NCBI GenBank assembly: GCA_017467805.1
Contig: JAFUKJ010000089.1
Span: forward strand, 1-50,615
Length of the DNA stretch: 50,615 nucleotides
Direction: 5' to 3'
DNA from: Lachnospiraceae bacterium
Lineage (GTDB): Bacteria; Bacillota; Clostridia; Lachnospirales; Lachnospiraceae
Shown here piece after piece: positions 33,368 to 41,996 of the stretch; position 1 is the stretch's first letter, and each line of letters begins with the position of its first letter. The notes under the pieces are model-generated. The model ran no database searches, had not been told where the DNA came from, and worked only from the letters and a program-made list of their open reading frames with translations. The position numbers and the translations under genes are program-made.

Positions 33368-34150
33368 ATGAATATTTACGGGAAAATGATAAAGGAGCAG
33401 AAGAGAATTGAGGCTCAGATAAACAATGTAAAAAGTAAGTTGGAAAATTTTCCAGAAGGGAAATTGATAAGTAGTATAAATTGGAATAGCTACAAATACT
33501 ATCTCAGTGACGGCCACACCAAAACCTATATACCAGCAGAAAACAGAGAGCTGGCGAGGCAACTGGCGTGGAAGAAGTACTGGACATGTATGCTGGAGGA
33601 TTTGGGGCAGGAAAAGCGAGCGGTTGATGCCTATCTAAAGCAGAAGAATGGCAAGAAAAAGCATATGGAAGAGTTAATAGAAAAAGACCATGGTTGTATG
33701 GAACTGCTAAAAGGTACGATAAGGACACGGTCACAGATGCTAGAGGAGTGGCTGCAGGCAGAATATCAGACAAATCCTGAGTTTCCAGAACATCTGATAC
33801 ATAATACAGTGGCAGGACATAAAGTAAGGTCAAAATCAGAGGCTATGATAGTCATGTATCTATACAATAATCAGATTCCTTATCGCTATGAATGTGCGTT
33901 GACGCTTGATGGGGTTACGCTATACCCCGACTTTACGATAAAGCATCCCAAGACAGGACAAATCTACTATTGGGAACACTTTGGAAAGATGGACGATGAA
34001 AAATATGTAAGAAAAACACAAAGAAAATTCCAGATGTACACGTCTAACGGGATAATCCCGACAATTCAATTGATTACCACATATGAAACAAAAGACAATC
34101 CACTGGATATAGGGACGATAGAGGAAATAGTGGAGAAATACTTCAAATAA
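33368..34150 (+). CDS. Orphan PD-(D/E)XK nuclease-like protein
   Basis: The 260-residue protein starts at ATG 33368 or GTG 33365; AGAGG is very close to both. The N-terminal half is helical and charged, with a long coiled-coil-like stretch. The C-terminal half has RSKSEAMIVMYLYNNQIPY, then LYPDFTIKHPKTGQIYYWEHFG: an upstream Glu, a PDF aspartate and an E-x-H after a strand, which is the arrangement of PD-(D/E)XK nuclease folds in which the last Lys is replaced. It is alone between a repeat-rich non-coding region and a gene-free gap. No methylase or toxin partner is seen. Similar uncharacterised proteins occur in Firmicutes, as far as I recall; function is unknown. Confidence 0.6.
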   Translation: MNIYGKMIKEQKRIEAQINNVKSKLENFPEGKLISSINWNSYKYYLSDGHTKTYIPAENRELARQLAWKKYWTCMLEDLGQEKRAVDAYLKQKNGKKKHMEELIEKDHGCMELLKGTIRTRSQMLEEWLQAEYQTNPEFPEHLIHNTVAGHKVRSKSEAMIVMYLYNNQIPYRYECALTLDGVTLYPDFTIKHPKTGQIYYWEHFGKMDDEKYVRKTQRKFQMYTSNGIIPTIQLITTYETKDNPLDIGTIEEIVEKYFK

Positions 34151-34472
34151 AAAATGTTATTAGGTTGTGTAACAAACAAGAAAGAGTAGATTGCAAAATA
34201 TTGCTGAGAGCAAAGGAGAATATGGAGCAGAAAGTGAAAAGTAAGGAATTTTACCACAAAAAATATCTAATAATTACACTGTTAATTATTCTGAAAATGT
34301 ATGAAAATAGGCATGTAAAACTGTATAGAAATCATATAGAGAATGATTAAGATAATTTGATATATAGATAGAAAGCGGCGACTGATTGTGGAGAGTTGAG
34401 ATTTTCTACTGATGCTTTGCGAGTTCTTGCAGTGACACATAATAGAAATGTTATAAACCAGAGGAGGCAATT
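34151..34472. other. Gene-free AT-rich gap before GH43 gene
   Basis: These 322 bases show no convincing gene, RNA or strong hairpin. A 61-residue open frame (34165-34350) lacks a good ribosome binding site. The GH43 ribosome binding site GAGGAGG ends the gap. A promoter is presumably here, but I cannot place it with confidence. Confidence 0.5.
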
Positions 34473-36053
34473 ATGCAATATACAAATCCAATATTATCAG
34501 GATTTCATCCTGACCCAAGTATGTGCAGGGTAGGGGATGACTTCTATCTGGTAACGAGTACGTTTGAATACTTTCCAGGACTTCCTGTATATCACAGTAC
34601 AGACCTTGTGACATGGGAGCAGATAGGCCATGTATTAACAAGAGATAGCCAGGTAAAGCTGCCTAAGGGCGCGCCAAACTGTCTTGGAATCTATGCACCA
34701 ACCATTCGCTATCATGAGGGAGTGTATTATTGTGTGGTAACGAATGTAGCGCCGCCTGAGAATATTAATTTCTTTGTTACGGCAACAGACCCCGCAGGAG
34801 AGTGGTCTGAGCCGATTCGCCTGCCGTTTGGTGGAATCGACCCATCACTTTTCTTTGATGATGATGGCAGAGTGTATTATACAGGAACGGATTCGGGAGT
34901 CTTCATCTGTGAGATTAATATAGAAACAGGTGAAGCGATTGGCGAGAAGAACTATGCATGGTATGGAACAGGCGCTAACAATCCAGAAGGACCGCACCTG
35001 TATAAGATAAATGGATATTATTATCTCTTAATTGCCGAGGGTGGAACAGAGCTTGGACATATGTCTACCATTGCCCGCTCTAAGAATGTATTCGGTCCAT
35101 ATGAGGCATGTCCACATAACCCGATTCTCACCAATCGAGGAACAGAGCTGCCAATCAAGGCAATCGGACACGCAGACCTCTTTACGGATGCAAATGATAA
35201 CTGGTGGGCGGTGTGTCTGGGAATTAGACCACTTAGCTATCCGTTCCGCCATAATATGGGACGCGAGACCATGCTGGTGCCTGTAGAATGGGAAAATGGC
35301 TGGCCTGTATGCGGTAATAACAGTCGTGTAGAAGAGAAGATAAGTGTTGATAGAGTAGTTGCCAGTCAAACAAATTCAGATATGATAATAAACGAGGATG
35401 TAAATAATAGTGCTGACAATGGCACATCAGATGGGGCGGCAGTAAGTGTAAAACAGTGGCACTATATTGCAGGCAGTGATGTAACTGACAAGTTTAATAC
35501 CACAACTCTTCATCCATCATGGAACTATATCTACAATCCGACAGGGAATCTCGTAGAGCCAACAAAAGATGGCGTGCTTCTTCATGGTAATGAGTATGCA
35601 TTAAATGAGGATGAGTCAAAGGCATTGATTTGCCGCCGTCAGGAGCATTTTGATTTCAGTGCGACTGTAAAGCTAAGCTTACAGAACTGCACCGATGATG
35701 GAGAAACAGGAATCTCTATCTATATGAATCCCCGTCATCATTATGAGGCGGCACTTACCTTTATTGATGGAATGTGTTCTATTATACTGAAGAGACAGAT
35801 AGGCTCACTGAAAGCTGTGGAGAAGATAATTCCATGCGCAGATAATACAGTAACACTGCGTCTCGAAGGCTCTAAAGAGTCGTATCGTTTTTCTTATAGT
35901 GTGAACGGAGAAGACTTCGAATTAATTGGAGAAGGCGAGGCTCACTATCTTACAACAGAGGTAGGAGGATGTTTTACAGGAAATTATATTGCCCTGTATG
36001 CGGCAAAGTTTGCTGAGGCGAGGGTAGAAACGTTTGAATATAAGAAAAAATAG
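34473..36053 (+). CDS. GH43 beta-xylosidase / arabinofuranosidase-type enzyme
   Basis: The 526-residue cytoplasmic enzyme (no signal peptide) has a five-bladed propeller with GH43 landmarks: general base D14 in FHPDPS, pKa-modulating D123 in GGIDPS, and acid E172 in PEGPHLY. After about residue 325 a C-terminal beta-sandwich follows (FSATVKLSLQ), as in the longer GH43 xylosidases. It likely releases xylose or arabinose from imported xylo-oligosaccharides. An insertion around 300-325 (MIINEDVNNSADNGTSDG) is low-complexity and may be a strain-specific linker. It is transcribed alone and is not obviously part of the mannan cluster. Exact substrate is not readable. Confidence 0.88.
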   Translation: MQYTNPILSGFHPDPSMCRVGDDFYLVTSTFEYFPGLPVYHSTDLVTWEQIGHVLTRDSQVKLPKGAPNCLGIYAPTIRYHEGVYYCVVTNVAPPENINFFVTATDPAGEWSEPIRLPFGGIDPSLFFDDDGRVYYTGTDSGVFICEINIETGEAIGEKNYAWYGTGANNPEGPHLYKINGYYYLLIAEGGTELGHMSTIARSKNVFGPYEACPHNPILTNRGTELPIKAIGHADLFTDANDNWWAVCLGIRPLSYPFRHNMGRETMLVPVEWENGWPVCGNNSRVEEKISVDRVVASQTNSDMIINEDVNNSADNGTSDGAAVSVKQWHYIAGSDVTDKFNTTTLHPSWNYIYNPTGNLVEPTKDGVLLHGNEYALNEDESKALICRRQEHFDFSATVKLSLQNCTDDGETGISIYMNPRHHYEAALTFIDGMCSIILKRQIGSLKAVEKIIPCADNTVTLRLEGSKESYRFSYSVNGEDFELIGEGEAHYLTTEVGGCFTGNYIALYAAKFAEARVETFEYKKK

Positions 36054-36068
36054 CATAGGCAGATATTG

Positions 36069-36099
36069 AGAGCGGCATAGTAATAATATGGCGCTCTTT
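36069..36099 (+). terminator. Probable terminator after GH43 gene
   Basis: The stem AGAGCG-CATA (36069-36079) pairs with TATG-CGCTCT (36087-36097) around loop GTAATAA, with one G-G mismatch. Only a short T-run (TTT) follows. Confidence 0.5.
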
Positions 36100-36182
36100 G
36101 CATAATAAAAGCTCTATTTTTGGCAATTCAACCAAATGAATATGTCACATTATACAAAAAAGAAAAACTCTACTACTTTAAT

Positions 36183-36211
36183 TTGCGAAAGTTGACATAA
36201 AGTGTTACAAT
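36183..36211 (+). promoter_or_regulatory. Candidate promoter for pilT
   Basis: TTGCGA (36183-36188, 4 of 6), a 17-base spacer and TACAAT (36206-36211, 5 of 6) lie about 57 bases before the gene. A TTGACA at 36192 has no good -10 partner. Confidence 0.45.
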
Positions 36212-36267
36212 GTTCAAAGATTTGTTAGTAAAAGGCTGCAAAGGGATTTGAAAGAGAGTGTGAAGTA

Positions 36268-37326
36268 ATGGCGATTGTAGTGGAAGAGATCTTAGCAAAG
36301 GCGAAGGCAGAGGGTGCTTCGGATGTACATATAACGGTTGGTATTCCGCCAAAGATGAGAGTGAATGGTAAGCTGATATCCATGGAGGGTCCTAATCTGT
36401 TGCCAGCTGATACCGTGGAGCTGGTGACACAGATTATGAATGAGAAGCAAAGACTTCATTTTGAAGAGTATGGTGAAGTAGATATGTCCTTTGCGATAAA
36501 GGGAGAAGGACGCTACAGAGCGAATATTTATCGCCAGCGAGGCTCAGTTGCAGCAGCATTTCGTTTGGTTGCGTCAGATATACCAAGTCCGCAGAGACTG
36601 GGGATTCCAGAGTCTGTCGTAGAGCTTTTTGAGAAGAAGCGAGGACTGGTGCTTGTAACAGGGCCAACAGGAAGCGGTAAGTCTACCACACTCGCAACAT
36701 TGATAGATACGATTAATAATAATCGTGATGCACATATTATTACTTTGGAGGACCCGATAGAGTATCTGCATCAGCATAAGATGTCCATTGTTAATCAGCG
36801 AGAGATGGGACTGGACTCGCACAATTATGCAAGGGCATTGCGAGCAGCACTTAGAGAGGACCCAGATGTTATTCTGGTAGGTGAGATGCGAGACTTTGAG
36901 ACTATCAGTACAGCGATTACAGCAGCAGAGACAGGACATCTTGTATTTTCAACACTGCATACGATAGGAGCAGCCAGTACAGTTGACCGAGTAATTGATG
37001 TATTCCCGCCTCATCAGCAGCAACAGATTAGGGTACAGCTTGCGAATGTATTAGAGGCAATTATCTCTCAGCAGCTGGTGCCTACGATTGGTGGAAAGGG
37101 CAGAGTAGCTGCCTTTGAGGTATTACATGCGAATCCTGCGGTGCGTAATATGATTCGAGAAGGAAAGACTCATCAGCTGATTAGTGTTATGCAGACGAAC
37201 CGTAGAGCGGGTATGATGACGATGGATGACGCATTGGCACAGCTGTATATGGATTACAAGATTGATAGAGATATGGCACTGCAATTTGCACAAGACCAAG
37301 AGTATATTCGCACGAGGTTGGTATAA
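36268..37326 (+). CDS. pilT: Type IV pilus retraction ATPase PilT
   Basis: The 352-residue cytoplasmic protein has the PilT layout: an N-terminal PAS-like domain (to about 100), Walker A GPTGSGKS at 132-139, the Asp box, Walker B LREDPDVILVGEMRD, the His box HTIGAASTVDRVIDVFP, and near the C-terminus AVRNMIREGKTHQL, equivalent to the AIRNLIRE motif specific to PilT and needed for retraction. It powers pilus disassembly and twitching. It precedes the assembly ATPase gene but is separated from it by a 276-base gap with its own promoter, so expression can be uncoupled. Confidence 0.95.
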   Translation: MAIVVEEILAKAKAEGASDVHITVGIPPKMRVNGKLISMEGPNLLPADTVELVTQIMNEKQRLHFEEYGEVDMSFAIKGEGRYRANIYRQRGSVAAAFRLVASDIPSPQRLGIPESVVELFEKKRGLVLVTGPTGSGKSTTLATLIDTINNNRDAHIITLEDPIEYLHQHKMSIVNQREMGLDSHNYARALRAALREDPDVILVGEMRDFETISTAITAAETGHLVFSTLHTIGAASTVDRVIDVFPPHQQQQIRVQLANVLEAIISQQLVPTIGGKGRVAAFEVLHANPAVRNMIREGKTHQLISVMQTNRRAGMMTMDDALAQLYMDYKIDRDMALQFAQDQEYIRTRLV

Positions 37327-37383
37327 TAAAATGATTTTTAGCCTGCTTAGGCAAAAAAACACGAAAAAAAGCTGTTTTTGCAC

Positions 37384-37412
37384 TTGAAATGTGTAAACAA
37401 CGTATGTATAAT
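37384..37412 (+). promoter_or_regulatory. sigma-A type promoter of the pilB operon
   Basis: TTGAAA (37384-37389), a 17-base spacer and a perfect TATAAT (37407-37412). Transcription would begin near 37419, leaving a leader of about 185 bases before pilB. Confidence 0.8.
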
Positions 37413-37431
37413 GTAACTGTTTTGGCTGGCT

Positions 37432-37472
37432 ATGCATAATAGCAAGAATAAGGGCGGGCTATTACGATGCAT
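37432..37472 (+). promoter_or_regulatory. Long hairpin in the pilB leader
   Basis: ATGCAT-AATAGC (37432-37443) pairs with GCTATT (37458-37463) and, after a three-base bulge ACG, ATGCAT (37467-37472); the loop is 14 bases and purine-rich. It sits close to the predicted transcription start. A second smaller stem ATATTTC/GAAATAT lies near 37494-37520. I find no match to the conserved cores of known c-di-GMP riboswitches. Confidence 0.5.
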
Positions 37473-37602
37473 GTCAAGACGTAAGAAGGACTTATATTTC
37501 GTGAATATCTAAGAAATATTACGACCAAGTTGAGAGAGTATAAATAAAGAGTTTTATTCCAATCAGGTTTAGAAGTTATTATTGAGAGAGAGTCGGGATA
37601 TT

Positions 37603-39294
37603 GTGGATTTTGTAAGAAAAAGAGTCAGATTGGGTGATTTGCTGTTAGAAAGCGGAGCAATCACACAGGGACAACTGAACAAAGCATTAGAAAAGCAAAA
37701 GGGATCGAATAAGAAGCTGGGTGAAGCTTTGGTAGATGAAGGATTCCTTACAGAAGAGAATATAGCAGAGGCACTGAGCAGACAGTTAGGTATGGAGCAG
37801 GTGGATTTGCAGAACGTTTCTATTGACGAGAACATCTTATCGTTGGTATCAGCACAAGTGCTGAAGAAGAATGTCTTGATGCCATATGCGTTCAAGGAAG
37901 GCAGTAAGAGTGTTTTATTACTGGCTATGGCGAATCCTTTGGACTATTATGCAATCGAAGATATACAGATTATCACGAATTATCAGGTAGAGCCAGTTAT
38001 TGCAACGACACGAAGCATCATGCTTGCCATAGATAAGTACTATGGACAGGATGAGGTTAAGAGTGCACTGACAGCCTATGCGAAGGAGAAGAATCTGGAG
38101 ATTAAGGTCGATGAGGCAGAGCAGGAGGATATTAACAGTTCGCCTATCGTTACGCTGGTTAAGGAGATGATTGACACAGCGGTTCGTCAGAGAGCTTCGG
38201 ATATTCACATAGAGCCATTAGAGAATTTGATTAGAGTACGCTATCGTATAGATGGTGTGTTACATAATAGAGCATATTATAATATCAACGTGTTACAGGC
38301 GATTATAGCGCGTATTAAGATTATCGGCGGTATGGATATCTCTGAGAAGAGAAAGCCGCAGGATGGACGTATTACACAGATTGTAGACCGTGTAGAGTAC
38401 GATATCCGAGTATCGGTGCTTCCGACTGTACATGGTGAGAAGGTCGTTATGCGTCTGACAGCTAAGATGGCGCTGACTAGAGAGAAGAGCCAGTTAGGTT
38501 TGAAGCCATACGAGCTTACACAGTTTGATGAGATTTTGAAGAATCCACATGGAATTATGTTGGTAACAGGACCAACAGGAAGTGGTAAGTCTACGACTCT
38601 TTATACAGCCTTAAGTGAGCTGAATAGAGAAGATGTTAATATTATTACGGTAGAGGATCCAGTTGAGGCAGACTTAGAGGGTGTTAATCAGGTACAGGTG
38701 AATCCTAAAGCGAACCTGACCTTTGCATCAGCACTTCGTTCTATTCTTCGTCAGGACCCTGATATTATCATGATAGGTGAGATTCGAGACCAGGAGACTG
38801 CACAGATAGCAGTTCAGGCATCCATTACGGGACATCTTGTAGTAAGTACCTTGCATACGAATTCAGCAGCAAGTACGATTACACGACTAGAGGATATGGG
38901 CTTGGAGTCCTATCTGATAGCTGATTCGGTAATTGGAGTTATTGCCCAGCGACTGGTAAGAAGACTTTGTCCTGAGTGTAAGCAGCCAAAGCCTGCAACC
39001 GAGGAAGAGCTGGCACTTATGGGACAGGATACGGACAGTAAAGTTACGATATATGAGCCATGCGGATGTCCTGCATGTTCGAATACGGGCTATAAGGGAC
39101 GTATTGGTGTATATGAGATTATGAAGATGACCCCATCCTTACGTCATATTATCAGTAAGAGAGAGGGTGCGGAGAAGCTTCGTGAGAAGGCATTGGAGGA
39201 AGGAATGAGAACACTTCGTATGAGTGCAACGGAGTATGTACTATCAGGTATGACTTCCTTTGCAGAGATGATGAAGATTTCTTTTGAGATGTAA
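37603..39294 (+). CDS. pilB: Type IV pilus assembly ATPase PilB with MshEN-type N-domain
   Basis: I favour GTG 37603 because GAGAGAGAGT lies ten bases upstream; a TTG at 37582 is possible. The 563-residue protein starts with a duplicated 24-residue motif, RLGDLLLESGAI...Q and KLGEALVDEGFL...Q, joined by a five-residue spacer: the MshEN pattern known to bind c-di-GMP. Then follow the N2 domain, Walker A GPTGSGKS (323-330), the Walker B LRQDPDIIMIGEIRD, the HTNSAASTITRLEDMG His box, and a zinc tetracysteine (CPEC...CPAC). It powers pilin polymerisation at the membrane. PilC and the pilin follow. Confidence 0.95.
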   Translation: MDFVRKRVRLGDLLLESGAITQGQLNKALEKQKGSNKKLGEALVDEGFLTEENIAEALSRQLGMEQVDLQNVSIDENILSLVSAQVLKKNVLMPYAFKEGSKSVLLLAMANPLDYYAIEDIQIITNYQVEPVIATTRSIMLAIDKYYGQDEVKSALTAYAKEKNLEIKVDEAEQEDINSSPIVTLVKEMIDTAVRQRASDIHIEPLENLIRVRYRIDGVLHNRAYYNINVLQAIIARIKIIGGMDISEKRKPQDGRITQIVDRVEYDIRVSVLPTVHGEKVVMRLTAKMALTREKSQLGLKPYELTQFDEILKNPHGIMLVTGPTGSGKSTTLYTALSELNREDVNIITVEDPVEADLEGVNQVQVNPKANLTFASALRSILRQDPDIIMIGEIRDQETAQIAVQASITGHLVVSTLHTNSAASTITRLEDMGLESYLIADSVIGVIAQRLVRRLCPECKQPKPATEEELALMGQDTDSKVTIYEPCGCPACSNTGYKGRIGVYEIMKMTPSLRHIISKREGAEKLREKALEEGMRTLRMSATEYVLSGMTSFAEMMKISFEM

Positions 39295-39384
39295 GCACTT
39301 ACATAATAAGGCGACATAATGCTTTTGAGAATGGCGCCATTATACTTTCGGTATAAAAGAGTTGAGAGAGAACGGTGAATTAAT

Positions 39385-40599
39385 ATGGCAGATTATGGCT
39401 ATAGAGCCATTAATGCTCTCGGTAAAGAGATAAAGGGCAGTATTGAAGCGGATAATAAGGAGCAGGCAAGACAGAAGCTTGTGAAGATGAAGCTGACGGT
39501 GCTGAGTATTACCGAGCAGAGCATGTGGACAAAGGATTTGAATATTCAGATAGGCGGCTATCCGACGCCGAGAGACCTGAGCGTTATGTGCCGACAGTTT
39601 TCCAGTATGATGCGTGCAGGTGTTGGTATCATCGACTGTCTGCGTATGCTGCAGGAGCAGTCGGAGAATCAACGTATCAAGGATGCGCTGAAGAACGTGC
39701 GTGTCAGCGTTGAGAAGGGTGATACTCTGGCAGGTGCCATGAGAGTGTTTCCTAAGGTATTCCCACCGCTGATGGTGAATATGCTGGCAGCAGGTGAGTC
39801 ATCAGGTAATCTTGATATCGCACTGGAGCGTATGGCGGTACAGTATGAGCGTTCGACAAAGACGCAGGCGATGGTGAAGAAGGCAATGATTTATCCGATA
39901 GTGGTTTTTTTGGTAGCTATTGTGGTATCGATTGTTATGCTGGTAGTAGTTATTCCGAACTATGAGAAGATGTTCGTTGACTTGGGTACTGAATTACCGT
40001 GGATTACGGTTATGTATGTGAATCTGAGTAAGGTACTACGAAGTTACTGGTATATTATTGTTCCAGTGATTGGAGTAATCATCGTTTCGATTTATTATTT
40101 TGCGAAGACAGATTCTGGTAAGCATGTATTTGGTAAGATTGTTTTGACAGTACCAGTTTTTAAGAATTTGACAGTGAAGTCGGCGTCGTCCATGATGGCA
40201 AGAACCTTGGGTACTCTGCTTGGTTCTGGTGTCTCGCTGATTGAGGCTACAGGCATGGTAGCAGATGTTATGAGTAATGTCTACTTTAAGGAAGCGATGC
40301 TGGATGCGAAGGAGCAGATAAGTATTGGTATGCCTCTGTCAAGACCGCTGGAGGATGCAGGTATCTTCCCGCCTATGGTTTATCATATGGTAAGTATTGG
40401 TGAGGAGGCAGGTACTACTGAGGAGATGCTGGATAGGCTGGCTGACTACTATGATGAAGAGGTAGAGATGGCGGTACAGTCCCTAATGGCTGCCATGGAG
40501 CCGATGATTATTATTGTATTAGCAGTAGTAGTAGGTGGTTTGTTAGCTGCCTGTATGGCACCAATGCTATCCATGTATGGAGCATTGGAGACTATTTAA
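39385..40599 (+). CDS. pilC: Type IV pilus platform protein PilC
   Basis: The 404-residue inner-membrane protein has two T2SSF domains, each with the family pattern (MCRQFSSMMRAGVGIIDCLRML and SMMARTLGTLLGSGVSLIEATG), and three transmembrane segments near 170-192, 215-235 and 375-395. It couples the ATPases to the pilin filament. GAGAGAG lies upstream of the ATG. The sequence MVSIGEEAGTTEEMLDRLADYYDEEV is the typical second-domain signature of the family and supports the call. Confidence 0.95.
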   Translation: MADYGYRAINALGKEIKGSIEADNKEQARQKLVKMKLTVLSITEQSMWTKDLNIQIGGYPTPRDLSVMCRQFSSMMRAGVGIIDCLRMLQEQSENQRIKDALKNVRVSVEKGDTLAGAMRVFPKVFPPLMVNMLAAGESSGNLDIALERMAVQYERSTKTQAMVKKAMIYPIVVFLVAIVVSIVMLVVVIPNYEKMFVDLGTELPWITVMYVNLSKVLRSYWYIIVPVIGVIIVSIYYFAKTDSGKHVFGKIVLTVPVFKNLTVKSASSMMARTLGTLLGSGVSLIEATGMVADVMSNVYFKEAMLDAKEQISIGMPLSRPLEDAGIFPPMVYHMVSIGEEAGTTEEMLDRLADYYDEEVEMAVQSLMAAMEPMIIIVLAVVVGGLLAACMAPMLSMYGALETI

Positions 40600-40718
40600 T
40601 TATTATGGTTTATCCGCTTTGCAGACCGATGGAGGACGGTGTGTTGGGCGTTAGATAAATAAATCTTTTACACACTTTTACACATTTATTTTATAAGTTA
40701 TTAAAGGAGAGAGTTCAC

Positions 40719-41186
40719 ATGAAGAAGAAAATGAACAACAAAGGTTTTTCCCTTGTAGAATTAATTATCGTAGTAGCAATTATGGTAGTTTTAGTTGGTG
40801 TATTAGCACCTCAGTATTTAAGATATGTTGAGCAGTCAAGACAGTCAGCAGACTTAGATAATTATGATACTATTATTTCAGCAATTGAGATTTGGGCAGC
40901 AGACCCAACACATACTTGGACAAACGGTACTTTAACAGTAGAAGCAGATGGAGATGTTTTAGCAACAGGTTCTGTACAGGCTGCTTTAGTTGATGCAGGT
41001 ATTTTTACTAGTACACCAGGTGCTAACCCAGGTGACCCAGCAACTATAACATCAAATGTAACTATGAGAAGTGCAGCATTTCAGGATGCGACTATTGCTG
41101 TAGAGAGAGATACAACTACAGGTCTTTATACTTATACATTTGGAGCAACAAATGGTGCAGCCTTAGAGACAGCATTAGGTCGCTAA
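40719..41186 (+). CDS. pilA: Type IV major prepilin
   Basis: The 155-residue protein has a short basic leader MKKKMNNKG, then the processing site before F in FSLVELIIVVAIMVV with Glu at position +5, the type III signal cleaved and N-methylated by PilD. The hydrophobic helix is followed by a small, acidic, Thr-rich head domain without cysteines. It has a strong AAGGAGAG site and codon choice fitting high expression, so it is probably the major pilin. Overlap with a shared transcript is likely, but a 119-base gap upstream may hold its own promoter (TTTACA near 40667 with a TATAAG 19 bases on, weak). Confidence 0.92.
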   Translation: MKKKMNNKGFSLVELIIVVAIMVVLVGVLAPQYLRYVEQSRQSADLDNYDTIISAIEIWAADPTHTWTNGTLTVEADGDVLATGSVQAALVDAGIFTSTPGANPGDPATITSNVTMRSAAFQDATIAVERDTTTGLYTYTFGATNGAALETALGR

Positions 41187-41217
41187 TTCTTAGTATATAA
41201 TTTTGAAAGGACACCCC

Positions 41218-41973
41218 ATGGTAGTATTTATTTTCTATTTTACAGTCTTTATATATGGAATCGTTATTGGAAGCTTTCTGAACGTCTGTATCTATAGACT
41301 TCCTCTACAAGAGAATATTGTTACCACGAGGTCACATTGCATGAAGTGCGGGTACCAGCTCAGGTGGTATGATTTGGTACCCCTCTTCAGCTATTTATTT
41401 TTAGGCGGAAAGTGTCGTAAATGTAAGGAGAAGATATCTGTTCAGTATCCTGTTATTGAGGCATTGAACGGAGTTTTCTATGTGTTAATAGTGGCAGAAT
41501 GTGGCGTGACCTTAGAGTCACTGCTATATTGCCTGCTATTTAGTGCGTTAATCGTGCTTAGTGTGATTGATTTTAGAACCTATGAGATTCCAGTAGGAAT
41601 TAATTGGTTTATCGCAGCACTTGGTGTTGTGAGAGTGGTAACCGATTATCAGAATTGGTTACAGTATATCATTGGCATGATATGTGTCAGTGGCTTTTTG
41701 TTACTGATTTATTGGGTAACAAAGGGACGTGGAATTGGAGGCGGAGATATTAAGCTGATGGCGGCAAGCGGATTACTGCTTGGCTGGCAGCAGAATCTTT
41801 TGGCGTTTACACTGGGCTGTATCATAGGCTCAGTAATACATTTGATTCGTATGCGCATATCCGAAGAGGGTAATGTGCTTGCGTTAGGACCGTATCTGGC
41901 TGCGGGAATCGCAATCAGTGCGTTATGGGGACCAGAGTTTATTAATTGGTATGTGTCCCTATATGCCATATAG
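41218..41973 (+). CDS. pilD: Prepilin peptidase PilD
   Basis: ATG 41218 is preceded by AAAGGA; an in-frame TTG 15 bases earlier is less likely. The 251-residue polytopic membrane protein has the two-cysteine-pair motif CMKC...CRKC on the cytoplasmic loop, and both catalytic aspartates: DFRTYEIP and GGGDIKLM. It cleaves the leaders of the prepilins encoded in this locus and methylates the new N-terminal residue. At least seven helices are predicted. The next gene starts 23 bases after its stop. Confidence 0.95.
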   Translation: MVVFIFYFTVFIYGIVIGSFLNVCIYRLPLQENIVTTRSHCMKCGYQLRWYDLVPLFSYLFLGGKCRKCKEKISVQYPVIEALNGVFYVLIVAECGVTLESLLYCLLFSALIVLSVIDFRTYEIPVGINWFIAALGVVRVVTDYQNWLQYIIGMICVSGFLLLIYWVTKGRGIGGGDIKLMAASGLLLGWQQNLLAFTLGCIIGSVIHLIRMRISEEGNVLALGPYLAAGIAISALWGPEFINWYVSLYAI

Positions 41974-41996
41974 GCAAAGAAGAGAGGACGAGAGAA

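Noticed and set aside
34165-34350. Small 61-residue open frame
   Set aside because: Poor start context, composition like the flanking non-coding DNA, no recognisable motif.
37413-37602. Known c-di-GMP riboswitch before pilB
   Set aside because: The conserved GEMM-I and c-di-GMP-II core sequences are not visible; only generic hairpins are present. A covariance-model scan would settle it.
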